Part shown: piece after piece, positions 9,362 to 18,099 of the stretch
Layout of the letters: each line of letters starts with the position of its first letter
How positions within the stretch are numbered: the stretch's first letter is position 1
Assembly: GCA_016744775.1 (NCBI GenBank)
Contig: JADGDS010000001.1
Span: 285,628 to 349,627 of the forward strand
Origin: Candidatus Marithrix sp.
Lineage (GTDB): Bacteria; Pseudomonadota; Gammaproteobacteria; Beggiatoales; Beggiatoaceae
DNA length: 64,000 nucleotides
Reading direction: 5' to 3'
Translations under genes and position numbers: made by a program
Notes under the pieces: generated by a model
What the model saw: the letters and a program-made list of their open reading frames with translations, nothing else
Database searches by the model: none
Told to the model about the DNA's origin: nothing

Positions 9362-9604
9362 ATGTATAATATAACAAATATTATTACAAAAAGCAAGAGT
9401 TTTATAATATTATTATTATCAACAATATTCGTTTTGGCACCTATTATAGGTCAAGCTAGTATGAGAGAATCTCAAACTAAGAAGTACCAACTAAAATTAC
9501 TTTATTCTCAAAATAATACATATAATTCATATTCTTACAAAGGGAATAAACGTTTTGCAGCTCGTAAAAATAAATCAAATAAGTCTAACAAAACTCGCCG
9601 CTAA
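9362..9604 (+). CDS. Small predicted secreted peptide B
   Basis: An 80-residue protein with a signal peptide (SFIILLLSTIFVLAPIIGQA) and a short, strongly basic mature part ending in KNKSNKSNKTRR. The region just after the predicted cleavage (MRESQTKKYQ) resembles the same region of peptide A (KIKESQSEKEYQ). AAGGAAAAA about 10 nt upstream can serve as a ribosome-binding site. A strong intrinsic terminator follows 40 nt after the stop. The function is unknown; the basic tail suggests binding to an acidic surface, nucleic acid or cell wall polymer. Confidence 0.7.
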   Translation: MYNITNIITKSKSFIILLLSTIFVLAPIIGQASMRESQTKKYQLKLLYSQNNTYNSYSYKGNKRFAARKNKSNKSNKTRR

Positions 9605-9643
9605 ACAAGATGAAAAATTTCATAACAATAAAAATATTTAGAG

Positions 9644-9668
9644 CGGGTTCATAACCCGTTTTTTTTTT
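9644..9668 (+). terminator. Rho-independent terminator after peptide B
   Basis: CGGGTT (9644-9649), loop CAT, AACCCG (9653-9658), followed by ten T residues. This is a textbook intrinsic terminator and it separates the peptide genes from the TIR-STAND-TIR operon. Confidence 0.9.
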
Positions 9669-9863
9669 CCATTCTTAAATCCCCTTCAGCATTAAGTAGA
9701 TCATCATGATATAATTCATATATTATTATATACCTTGATAAATTATTAGCTATGACCAACCATAATATATGGATTAGTTAATTAATTAATTTGCTATTAT
9801 TTTGTCATAATAACTGACATATCACATGTTATTTTTTATAATTGATATTATACCAAGCCATAT

Positions 9864-9889
9864 TAATTAATATTAAGTAATATTAATTA
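9864..9889. promoter_or_regulatory. Perfect AT palindrome, candidate operator
   Basis: TAATTAATATTA (9864-9875) and TAATATTAATTA (9878-9889) are perfect inverted copies with a 2-nt centre. The palindrome overlaps the -35 to -10 area of a possible promoter (TATAAT at 9888-9893) for the TIR gene at 9932, a position suited to a repressor site. In AT-rich DNA palindromes arise by chance more easily, so this is tentative. Confidence 0.4.
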
Positions 9890-9931
9890 TAATGATATTA
9901 CTCTCATTTTTTATAAAAAATAGAATCATTC

Positions 9932-11359
9932 ATGCCAGTCTATGTACCTAATTGCAAGCACGATATCTTTGTGAGCTATGCCCATGTTGATAATGAGCCG
10001 CTCATTGGTGCCGATCAAGGCTGGGTGACTACCTTAGTCAATAGTTTGAAAATTCTTTTAAGTAAAAAACTAGGTAGTGCTGATGCCTTTTCCTTCTGGA
10101 TGGATCATAAATTACAAGGAAATAGTACTGTAACCGCAGACATTGTTAAACAATTAGAAGGAGCGGCTACATTATTATTAATTTTATCGCCTGCTTATAT
10201 TGAGTCACAAAAGTGTATGCTGGAATTGAATATATTTTTGGCTCAATTTAAAGAAGTTAATAACCGTGTGTTTGTAGTCGAACATGATGTAGTAGATGAA
10301 AAACCTTCGGGATTAAATGATTTGCTTGGTTATAAATTTTGGCTCTTAGATGATTTTGGTAATCCACGTATTTTAGCATTTCCAAAACCTAATCCAGAAG
10401 AATACCAATACTATCAAAAGCTTGATGATTTATCGCGTCAGCTTGCTGCTCAACTAAAAAATTTAAAACAAGAATATGAAAATGCTAGCCCTACAATTAC
10501 ACCTATTAACAATACTGTCAATTCAAAACAAACCATTTTTTTGGCAGAGGTAACACAAGATTTAGAAGAACAGCGTCAAGAAGTTAAACGTTATCTTGAA
10601 CAACAAGGTTTAGAAATATTACCTAATAAACAATATTCATTTGCTAATATTCAACAAGATTTAGACCAAGATTTAGCAAAATCTTGCTTATTTGTGCAAC
10701 TACTGAGTGGTCAAAATACTCATGCTTATCCTCAGTTTCAATATGAACGCGCAAAAACGGCTGATTTACCAATGCTTCAATGGCGTAGCCCAACATTAGA
10801 TCTAAGTAAAATTGTTGATGATCCTAACTATTATCAGCTTTTAGAAAGTAGTTCTGTAATAGCCATAGGTTTTGTAGAATTTCAAGCGATGATCATTAAA
10901 AAATTGCAACCAACAAAGGAAAAATCGAAGTTCATTGGAACTATTAGCGATAGTTTGGTATTTATTAATGCAGCACTAGAAGATATAGAACTAGCTAATA
11001 AAATTAAAGATTTTTTAGACCAACAAGGTGTTGGTTATTGTATGCCGCTTGAAGATTTAACAGGTGTTAAGGCTTCAGAAATACGTCAATATTTGGAACA
11101 AAATTTACTTTCTTGTGATGCGGTATTGTTGCTTTATGATAATACTTCAGTATATTGGGTAAATGAACAGTTATTATATTGCCGCCGTATGCAAGGGCGA
11201 CGCGATCAACCTTTAAAATTAATCGCGGTATATGATGTTCCATCATCAGAAAAGCCAAATTTAAGCGTTAAATTACCCAATATGCAGATATTCAATTGTC
11301 CATCAAATGATATTGAAACTTGTGTATCCCAATTTTTGCAAAATTTACAACAAAAATGA
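9932..11359 (+). CDS. TIR-domain protein with extra TIR-like C-terminal domains
   Basis: A 475-residue protein. Residues 8-150 form a TIR domain: HDIFVSYAHVDNEP at the start, FWMDHKLQGN, LLLILSPAYI, and CMLEL, whose Glu98 is at the position of the catalytic glutamate of NAD-cleaving TIR domains. Two further blocks look TIR-like: about 205-300 (IFLAEVTQDLEEQRQEVKRYL) and about 335-470 (LVFINAALEDIELANKIKDFL), the latter without an evident catalytic Glu. TIR proteins of bacteria often destroy NAD or make cyclic ADP-ribose signals when triggered by phage. The stop overlaps the start of the STAND ATPase as ATGA, so the two are translated in tandem. Confidence 0.85.
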   Translation: MPVYVPNCKHDIFVSYAHVDNEPLIGADQGWVTTLVNSLKILLSKKLGSADAFSFWMDHKLQGNSTVTADIVKQLEGAATLLLILSPAYIESQKCMLELNIFLAQFKEVNNRVFVVEHDVVDEKPSGLNDLLGYKFWLLDDFGNPRILAFPKPNPEEYQYYQKLDDLSRQLAAQLKNLKQEYENASPTITPINNTVNSKQTIFLAEVTQDLEEQRQEVKRYLEQQGLEILPNKQYSFANIQQDLDQDLAKSCLFVQLLSGQNTHAYPQFQYERAKTADLPMLQWRSPTLDLSKIVDDPNYYQLLESSSVIAIGFVEFQAMIIKKLQPTKEKSKFIGTISDSLVFINAALEDIELANKIKDFLDQQGVGYCMPLEDLTGVKASEIRQYLEQNLLSCDAVLLLYDNTSVYWVNEQLLYCRRMQGRRDQPLKLIAVYDVPSSEKPNLSVKLPNMQIFNCPSNDIETCVSQFLQNLQQK

Positions 11360-14300
11360 GCGATTTTCCTTATCCGGGCTTACGCCCGTTTCAACGCGAT
11401 GAAACTGACATTTTTTTTGGACGTGAAGAGCATACTGATCAATTAATAGAAAAACTTGGAAAGACACAGTTTATTGCAGTAATTGGACCTTCAGGATATG
11501 GTAAATCTTCATTAGTACGAACTGGTTTATTGGCAGGTTTAGAATCTGGTTTTCTTTCAGAGGCTGGAGTTCATTGGCGTATTGCTGAATGTCGCCCGGG
11601 CAATCGTCCGTTTCTAAATTTAGCTCAAGCCTTATTAGTTCCAAAGGCTGTACCAGAATATGCTGCTCCTTTCACAAGCCATAGCGAAAGTTTGGCTTTT
11701 TTACAAGCTGACTTACGTCGTGGACCATTAAGTTTACAAGAATTAGTATTACCTAATAATACTAATTTATTAGTTTTAGTAGATCAGTTTGAAGAAATTT
11801 TTCGTTATTATCATCAAGGTGCAGCCGATGAAGCTGCTGCATTTGTAGCATTATTATTAGCTAGTTGTAAAAATAATATATATGTAGTAATTACATTACG
11901 ATCTGATTTTTTAGCAGATTGTGCTATGTTTTATGATTTACCAGAGGCTCTCAATCAAGGTTTATTTTTAACACCCCGTCTAACTCGCCAACAATTACAT
12001 GAAGCTATCGAAATTCCTGCTAAGGTATTTGGTGGAAATGTTGATGAGCATTTAGTAAATAGTTTACTTAATGATATAGGTAATAATCCTGATCAATTGC
12101 CATTGCTACAACATGCTTTGATGCGAATGTGGAATTTGGCTAATGCGGAAAATTCAGAATCTGTAATTTTAACTATTACTCATTATGAGAAGATTGGACG
12201 TTTAAATACTGTATTATCTAAACATGCTGAAGAAGCTTATCAGGAACTTAATCCTAATCAGCAAAAAATTGCCGAAATATTGTTTTGCAATCTGACTGAA
12301 CGTGAAGATGGACATCGTGATACACGTCGCCCAGTTAAATTGCATGAAATTGCTGAACAAGCAAATGTATCATTGGAACAAGTAACTAATGTCGTAAATA
12401 TATTTAGACAAAAAGGTCGTAGTTTTATTATTCTAACGCCAGATAGTTTCTTAGATATTAGTCATGAAAGCTTAATTCGTCAATGGCAACGTTTAAAGCA
12501 ATGGATAGAGAAAGAAGCAGAATTTGCAGAATTATATAAACGTTTAGAAGATAGTGCTTATCGTTGGGAAATACAACAAGCTGAATTATGGTCAGGAATT
12601 GAGTTAGAAATGGCTTTAGCATGGTATCATCAGATGATGCCTACTGCGGCTTGGGCAAAACGTTATAGTAAACAAGGCATTGAGTCTTTTGATTTGGCTA
12701 TGCGTTTTTTAGATGAAAGTGAGAAAAGACAACAACAAATTCGCCAAAATGAGTTAGAACAAGTACGTCAAAAAGCTGCTATAGAACAAAAGGCTATTGT
12801 GGCACATAAAACTGCAATCAGAGCTTTAATAGCTTTTATGGTAGCCATGGCTTTAGCAGCGTGGGGTTATTGGGAACGTAACCAAGCTGTAATCGCCGAA
12901 AAATCCGCTGTGTCAGCACAACAACATGCTGAAAAAGTAGAACAAAATCGTACTAATAGTTTATTTAAATCTCTTTTAATTCATGCGGCGCTGTTAGCTA
13001 GGGATGAAGATTATGCAAATGCTAAACAAATTTTAAATCAAACTCGTGAATTAGATCCTGATATTGCTATAGAACATCGTCATAGTCGTGATTTATTAAC
13101 ATGGTTTAGTAAATTGATGGGTGAAGCACCGCTGCAAATATATCATGGTGCTGATGCACAATTATTAGCTGTAACAGTCAGTGATGATGGCAAAACTATA
13201 GCCGCTGCTGGCGAAAGAGGCACTTTAGTTTTATTTGATACTGAAAAAGGTAAATTATTAAAACGTTTACAAGGACATACTGAAAATGTACAGGCGATTG
13301 TATTTGTAGCTGATACTAAAGTTTTAATAAGTGCTGGGAATGATAAACGTATTATTGCATGGTCATTAGAAACCGGTTTACCGCTGTTAGAATGGGAAGC
13401 TCCAGAAATTGTTAGTTCTTTAGCAATCAGCCCCGATGGAAAATTATTGGCTAGTGGCGGTGAAGATAATAATATTACTTTATGGAATGCAGAAACCGGT
13501 GAACAATTAAAAGTTTTAACCGGGCATAAACAAGCAATATCTACTAATAGTTTAGCTTTTAGCCCAAATGGTAAAATATTAGGTAGTGCTTCTTATGATA
13601 ATACTGCTCGTTTATGGTTTTTAGAACAAAATAGATCAGTGACTTTAAAAGGGCATACTGATAAATTACAAGGTATTGTATTTAGCCCGGATGGTTTAAC
13701 AGTGGCAACTTGTAGTGTTGATGCTAGTGTACGTTTATGGAATATAAGAACCGCAAAAACATCTAGTGTTTTATTGGGGCATAAAAATAAGGTCTTTGGA
13801 TTATATTTTATTGATAATGGTAAATATTTGGTTACCGCAAGCCAAGATCGTACATTAAGAATCTGGGATACTGAAAGTGGTATCACTAAACGGGTTTTAC
13901 AGGGTCATACAGCCGGAGTCACTGATATTCTTGCTAAAACAGGACAAATATTTAGTAGTAGTAATGATGGTAAAGTGATGCGTTGGCAATCAGCATTACC
14001 TTATCAATACATTATAGATTTACCTAGTGAACCTGCATCAGTAGCCATTTCACCAAATGGTAAGCGTTTGATAGTAGGTTTTGCTGATGGTACATTACGT
14101 TGGTATTCTCAGCCGGGATTAAAATTATTATGGGAAGATATAGCTCATTTAGCGGATGTACAGCGTTTAGCTTTTAATACAAATGGTAGTTTATTAGTTT
14201 CAGTAAGTTTAGATGGTAGCGCGAAATTATGGAAAGTCAAAGATGATAATTTAGAAATGAAAAAATTGTATTTAGATCATAAGGAAGCAATTAATGCTGT

Positions 14301-14919
14301 AACTTTTTCTCCTGATAGTAAAAAGATTGTAACCGCTAGTTATGATGATAATATTGGAATCTTTGATCTAAATAGTAACACTGTTAAGTTTTATCCATCG
14401 GATCAAGATGAGGATTTTAATTCGGTATCTTTTGATAAAACTGGTAGAAAATTACTAACTGCTAGTGATCACCATATGCGTCTTTGGTCAATTAATGGAA
14501 GTTTGCTTACACTATTACAAGCATTTCCTAAAATGCCTGATATGATTATGTGGGCCGCATTAAGTCCAAATGGAAAATTAGCAGCCAGTGTTGGGCGAGA
14601 TTGGCTAGTGAATGTTTATTCTACTAGTAATAGTCAATTTTATAACTTATTTGTTGGGCATGAACAGACTATACATCGTGCCATTTTCACTCCTGATAGC
14701 CATCAATTAATCACAGCCAGTGGTGATGCAACTATACGTTTTTGGCATTTTATCAATGATGGAGAATTATTTTCTTTACGACTTCCAAGTCAAGTGGAAG
14801 AAGGCGCACCTTTATGGGATTTTAATTTTCGCTGTACACCAACTGGTTGTTGGTTAGCCGTGCCGCTAACTCGCGGTAAATTAGTATTATATGAATTGGG
14901 GGATATTTATAAACAATGA
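11356..14919 (+). CDS. STAND-type ATPase with 14-blade WD40 region (copy B)
   Basis: An 1187-residue paralogue of the ATPase at 5277, colinear along its whole length. Walker A is GPSGYGKSS (about 44-52); Walker B is in LLVLVDQFEE. A single hydrophobic segment lies near 485-505, after a Gln/Lys-rich helix, and 14 WD40-type blades (about 590-1187) fit two propellers. I chose the ATG at 11356, which overlaps the upstream TIR stop. The reading frame is open for 12 more codons that lie inside the TIR gene and lack homology to copy A. Its own stop overlaps the next TIR gene as ATGA. The flanking TIR genes suggest that this ATPase is the sensor and switch and the TIR proteins are effectors acting in trans. 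Confidence 0.9.
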   Translation: MSDFPYPGLRPFQRDETDIFFGREEHTDQLIEKLGKTQFIAVIGPSGYGKSSLVRTGLLAGLESGFLSEAGVHWRIAECRPGNRPFLNLAQALLVPKAVPEYAAPFTSHSESLAFLQADLRRGPLSLQELVLPNNTNLLVLVDQFEEIFRYYHQGAADEAAAFVALLLASCKNNIYVVITLRSDFLADCAMFYDLPEALNQGLFLTPRLTRQQLHEAIEIPAKVFGGNVDEHLVNSLLNDIGNNPDQLPLLQHALMRMWNLANAENSESVILTITHYEKIGRLNTVLSKHAEEAYQELNPNQQKIAEILFCNLTEREDGHRDTRRPVKLHEIAEQANVSLEQVTNVVNIFRQKGRSFIILTPDSFLDISHESLIRQWQRLKQWIEKEAEFAELYKRLEDSAYRWEIQQAELWSGIELEMALAWYHQMMPTAAWAKRYSKQGIESFDLAMRFLDESEKRQQQIRQNELEQVRQKAAIEQKAIVAHKTAIRALIAFMVAMALAAWGYWERNQAVIAEKSAVSAQQHAEKVEQNRTNSLFKSLLIHAALLARDEDYANAKQILNQTRELDPDIAIEHRHSRDLLTWFSKLMGEAPLQIYHGADAQLLAVTVSDDGKTIAAAGERGTLVLFDTEKGKLLKRLQGHTENVQAIVFVADTKVLISAGNDKRIIAWSLETGLPLLEWEAPEIVSSLAISPDGKLLASGGEDNNITLWNAETGEQLKVLTGHKQAISTNSLAFSPNGKILGSASYDNTARLWFLEQNRSVTLKGHTDKLQGIVFSPDGLTVATCSVDASVRLWNIRTAKTSSVLLGHKNKVFGLYFIDNGKYLVTASQDRTLRIWDTESGITKRVLQGHTAGVTDILAKTGQIFSSSNDGKVMRWQSALPYQYIIDLPSEPASVAISPNGKRLIVGFADGTLRWYSQPGLKLLWEDIAHLADVQRLAFNTNGSLLVSVSLDGSAKLWKVKDDNLEMKKLYLDHKEAINAVTFSPDSKKIVTASYDDNIGIFDLNSNTVKFYPSDQDEDFNSVSFDKTGRKLLTASDHHMRLWSINGSLLTLLQAFPKMPDMIMWAALSPNGKLAASVGRDWLVNVYSTSNSQFYNLFVGHEQTIHRAIFTPDSHQLITASGDATIRFWHFINDGELFSLRLPSQVEEGAPLWDFNFRCTPTGCWLAVPLTRGKLVLYELGDIYKQ

Positions 14920-15713
14920 ATTACAAAAACGATATTTTCATAAGCTATGCCCATGTAGATAATGAACCTTTTCCGGGTGCGGATAAAGGATGGGTAACAA
15001 CATTTGTCAATGGATTAAAAACTGAATTAGGCAGACAATTAGGCAGATCTGACGCTTATTCATTATGGATGGATTATGATTTACGCGGTAATCAACCAGT
15101 TACCGCTGATATTGATAATCAATTAAATAGTTGTGCGACTTTAGTCTTAATTTTGTCGCGCGGTTATTTGGCTTCATCATGGTGTTTATTAGAATTAAAT
15201 ACCTTTTTAGCTCAGGTGGGTAATGGTTCAGGGCGAATTTTTGTGGTTGAACATGATTTTATACCGCATGAAGAACGTCCACCAGAATTTAACGATTTAT
15301 TAGGTTATCCTTTTTGGGTGAAAAATCCAGATACTGGCAGAATCCGTACCTTGGCAATTCCTAAACCTAACCCTGATCGAGAACCGGAATATTATCAAAT
15401 ATTAAACGAATTAGGGCGAGAATTAACTACCACGCTAAATAAATTAAAAAACGAAGCTGATAAAAAACCAGACGCTGGTGGTTTAGCAGCGATGAAGCAA
15501 AAGCGTCTGCAAAATGAAAAGCAACGTATTGAAGGAGAATTAAAGCTCAAAAATAAAGAATATGAATCAGTTTTAACTTCTATGAGTAATCCACGTATTC
15601 CTCAGACAACGAAAACTAATTTGAATAATAAGTTAGATCAACTGGAAACTGAAATTGGAGCTTTAGAATCGGAATTGGAACAAATTAACAGTCAATTGAA
15701 TAAGTTTAGTTAG
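14916..15713 (+). CDS. TIR-domain protein with coiled-coil tail
   Basis: A 265-residue protein. Residues 4-150 are a TIR domain closely related to that of the protein at 9932: NDIFISYAHVDNEP, WMDYDLRGNQ, LVLILSRGYL and SSWCLLELN with the putative catalytic Glu93. The WC..EL motif is more canonical here than in the first TIR protein. Residues about 185-265 are a heptad-rich coiled coil (KQKRLQNEKQRIEGELKLK), which could mediate dimerisation or docking onto the STAND ATPase. The start is coupled to the upstream stop by ATGA. It is the last gene of the operon; a 63-nt gap with A-rich tracts separates it from tonB. Confidence 0.88.
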   Translation: MNYKNDIFISYAHVDNEPFPGADKGWVTTFVNGLKTELGRQLGRSDAYSLWMDYDLRGNQPVTADIDNQLNSCATLVLILSRGYLASSWCLLELNTFLAQVGNGSGRIFVVEHDFIPHEERPPEFNDLLGYPFWVKNPDTGRIRTLAIPKPNPDREPEYYQILNELGRELTTTLNKLKNEADKKPDAGGLAAMKQKRLQNEKQRIEGELKLKNKEYESVLTSMSNPRIPQTTKTNLNNKLDQLETEIGALESELEQINSQLNKFS

Positions 15714-15776
15714 CAAAATTTTAAAAAAAATATTATAATAAAGAGTTATTAAAAAAAAACATTTAACTCAATCAGC

Positions 15777-16646
15777 ATGACTAGTAGTTTTATTGATCCA
15801 GATACCGAAAGATTCACAGTGGCTATATTTGTTGCAGCTATTATACATGCTATAATTATTTATTTAGTTGGTTTTGAAATGCCAAAATCAGCTAAACATT
15901 TGACAACTACCACTATGGAAGTAATATTAATTCAGAAACGTACTGAAGATTCACCAGCAAAAGCCGATTATTTAGCACAAGTATCTCATAAAGGTGGTGG
16001 TAATCAACCTGAAGAATTACGCCCTGTTACTCCTACAATTGCTCCTTTTCCAGCAAGTTCTGCTGCAATTGTATTCAATTCTCCATTACCACAATTGCCA
16101 AAGACTAAAAAATCTCAAATTACAGCTTTAACTACTACAAAACAATCTATACATAAAATAATACAAAAAAATGATTCTTCACCAAATTTATTGAATACTA
16201 AAGATAACTTATCATTGTTAAATGCAAGTGTTGCTAATATTGCCAGTATTCAAGCAGAATTAAATAATAAATTTGAAGAATATAGTAAGCGTCCACTTCA
16301 TAAATTTATTAGTTCTAGTACTAAAACATATAAATATGCAAAATATATGGATACTTGGCGTAGAAAAGTTGAAGATATTGGTAATTTAAATTATCCTGAT
16401 AAAGCGCGTCGCAAAAAATTATCAGGTTATTTAATTTTAGATGTTGCACTTAATTCTAATGGTACAATATACAAAGTTGAAATTAAACAAGCGTCACCGT
16501 ATAAAATATTAGATGAGGCAGCATTACGTATTGTGCATTTTGCTGCACCATTTGAAGCTTTTCCAGAAAATATACAAAAAGACACTGATATTTTACATAT
16601 AACCCGTACTTGGGAATTTCGTTACAATAATTTAACGAGTAGATAA
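15777..16646 (+). CDS. TonB-family energy transducer
   Basis: A 289-residue protein with the TonB layout: a short cytoplasmic start, one membrane anchor near 13-33 (TVAIFVAAIIHAIIIYLVGF), a long Pro/Ser/Thr-rich periplasmic linker, and a C-terminal TonB domain (about 195-285) with the pattern YPDKARRKKLSGYLILDVALNSNG. TonB carries the proton-motive energy of ExbBD to outer-membrane receptors. No exbB or exbD is nearby. Its place directly before algH matches Pseudomonas, where a tonB homologue precedes algH-ruvX-pyrR-pyrB-pyrC', so it is probably the housekeeping copy for this locus. The exact receptor partner is unknown. Confidence 0.85.
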   Translation: MTSSFIDPDTERFTVAIFVAAIIHAIIIYLVGFEMPKSAKHLTTTTMEVILIQKRTEDSPAKADYLAQVSHKGGGNQPEELRPVTPTIAPFPASSAAIVFNSPLPQLPKTKKSQITALTTTKQSIHKIIQKNDSSPNLLNTKDNLSLLNASVANIASIQAELNNKFEEYSKRPLHKFISSSTKTYKYAKYMDTWRRKVEDIGNLNYPDKARRKKLSGYLILDVALNSNGTIYKVEIKQASPYKILDEAALRIVHFAAPFEAFPENIQKDTDILHITRTWEFRYNNLTSR

Positions 16647-16658
16647 GACTATATCATT

Positions 16659-17222
16659 ATGATAGAAACTAGTGATTTCACTAATCAATTTTTAATTGCT
16701 ATGCCTAATTTAGCTGATCCTAATTTTTTTCAAACAGTCACTTATATTTGTCAGCATAATCAAGAAGGTGCAATGGGTATTGTTATTAATCGTCCATTAG
16801 ATATTGATTTAGATATAGTTTTTCAAAATATGGATATTGAAAGCGATGATATATTAATCAATAATACTGCTGTGTTTGAAGGTGGACCAGTGCAACCAGA
16901 ACGTGGCTTTGTTATTCATCAACCTGATAAAAAATGGGATGTTATGATGAATATAAATGATGACTTTTGTTTAACTACTTCACGCGATATTGTCAATGCT
17001 ATGGCGAATGGTAATGGACCAAAAAAATCTTTAATTGCACTTGGTTATTCTGGTTGGGGTGCTGGTCAATTAGAGGAAGAATTAGTAAATAATATTTGGT
17101 TGACTACTCCAGCTAATCAAAATATTATTTTTAATACTCCACCAGAAGAACGTTGGCACGCTGCCGCTGCTTCTATTGGCATAGATATAAATCTATTATC
17201 AAGTGAAGTAGGACATAGTTAA
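16659..17222 (+). CDS. algH: AlgH/YqgE family protein (UPF0301)
   Basis: A 187-residue protein of the UPF0301 family. Conserved blocks visible are NQFLIAMPNLADPNFFQTV at the start, GAMGIVINRPL, VFEGGPVQPERGFVIH, and LGYSGWGAGQLEEEL, followed by the NIIFNTPPEERW segment. It has been linked to alginate regulation in Pseudomonas, but its molecular role is not settled. It starts 12 nt after tonB and ends 2 nt before ruvX, inside the conserved tonB-algH-ruvX-pyrR-pyrB-pyrC' order. Confidence 0.95.
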   Translation: MIETSDFTNQFLIAMPNLADPNFFQTVTYICQHNQEGAMGIVINRPLDIDLDIVFQNMDIESDDILINNTAVFEGGPVQPERGFVIHQPDKKWDVMMNINDDFCLTTSRDIVNAMANGNGPKKSLIALGYSGWGAGQLEEELVNNIWLTTPANQNIIFNTPPEERWHAAAASIGIDINLLSSEVGHS

Positions 17223-17224
17223 TT

Positions 17225-17611
17225 ATGTATATCATGAGTTTTGATTATGGTAGTAAACGAATTGGAATCGCAATAGGTCAAAATATTACGGCTACTGCTA
17301 GCCCTTTAGAAATAGTGACAACTAAAAACAATAAAATTAATTGGTCACGTATTGATTTTATAATTAAAGAATGGCAACCAAAAGAATTTGTGATTGGCTT
17401 GCCAAAATATGCTGATGGTTCAGATAATACTATAACAGTAGCAGTTAAGAGTTTTATTAAACAATTATCAGCCCGTTATCAATTACCAGTTCATAGCATT
17501 GATGAAACTCTATCTTCAGTTGCTGCTGCTGAAAGAACTAAAAGTAATGAACTTTTAGATGCAGTTGCTGCTCAAATTATCCTTGAAACTTGGTTTAGCG
17601 AATGTCAATAA
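17225..17611 (+). CDS. ruvX: RuvX/YqgF, RNase H-fold nuclease involved in rRNA maturation
   Basis: A 128-residue RNase H-like protein; the E. coli homologue YqgF takes part in 16S rRNA 5' end processing, and the family was first annotated as a Holliday junction resolvase. Acidic active-site motifs are in place: FDYGSKRIGIAIG (first Asp), VIGLPKYADGS, and the DETLSS motif with the later LLDAVAAQIILETW (final Asp). Either 17225 or the ATG at 17234 (MSFDYG) could be the start; 17225 is only 2 nt from the algH stop. The 3' end overlaps pyrR by 10 nt. Confidence 0.94.
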   Translation: MYIMSFDYGSKRIGIAIGQNITATASPLEIVTTKNNKINWSRIDFIIKEWQPKEFVIGLPKYADGSDNTITVAVKSFIKQLSARYQLPVHSIDETLSSVAAAERTKSNELLDAVAAQIILETWFSECQ

Positions 17612-18099
17612 ATCATATTGAAATGCTGCTTTTTAGCATGGCGAACGAATTAAAACAACGACACATAAATCGTGATGAATTATTAATGGTAGGCATACAG
17701 ACAGGCGGTGTCTGGGTAGCAGAACGTCTGCATAAATTATTAGATTTATCACAACCATTAGGGAAATTAAATATTGCTTTTTACAGAGATGATTTTAGTC
17801 GTATTGGTTTACATCCTTATGTAAATGCAACCACCTTACCACTTGAAGTAGATGACCGTCATATTATTTTAGTTGATGATGTCTTGCATACTGGACGTAC
17901 AATACGAGCTGCTCTTAATGAAATTTTTGATTATGGTCGCCCTGCCAGCGTGACGCTTGTGATATTGATCGATCGTAATGGACGAGAATTACCTATTCAA
18001 CCAGATGTTCTAGGTTGTTCAATATCTTTAGAACAAGGAAAGCATATAAAATTATGTGGTCCCGATCCATTATCTTTAGAGATTCGTTCAAACTCATGA
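17602..18099 (+). CDS. pyrR: PyrR, bifunctional regulator / uracil phosphoribosyltransferase
   Basis: A 165-residue PRTase-fold protein. The PRPP-binding loop [17 protein letters not shown] is complete and [10 protein letters not shown] is the usual PyrR stretch. In Gram-positive bacteria PyrR binds pyr mRNA to control attenuation; in Pseudomonas-type operons it modulates pyrimidine gene expression. No clear PyrR-binding RNA hairpin is visible upstream, so the regulatory role here is open. The start overlaps ruvX by 10 nt and the stop overlaps pyrB as ATGA. Confidence 0.93.
   Translation: MSINHIEMLLFSMANELKQRHINRDELLMVGIQTGGVWVAERLHKLLDLSQPLGKLNIAFYRDDFSRIGLHPYVNATTLPLEVDDRHIILVDDVLHTGRTIRAALNEIFDYGRPASVTLVILIDRNGRELPIQPDVLGCSISLEQGKHIKLCGPDPLSLEIRSNS

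Larger units (their letters stand above)
9605..9931. other. Intergenic region upstream of the TIR operon
   Basis: This very AT-rich stretch contains an intrinsic terminator (9644-9668), a perfect 12-bp palindrome (9864-9889), and a TATAAT-like sequence at 9888-9893 about 40 nt before the TIR gene. No coding sequence is supported. Confidence 0.6.
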
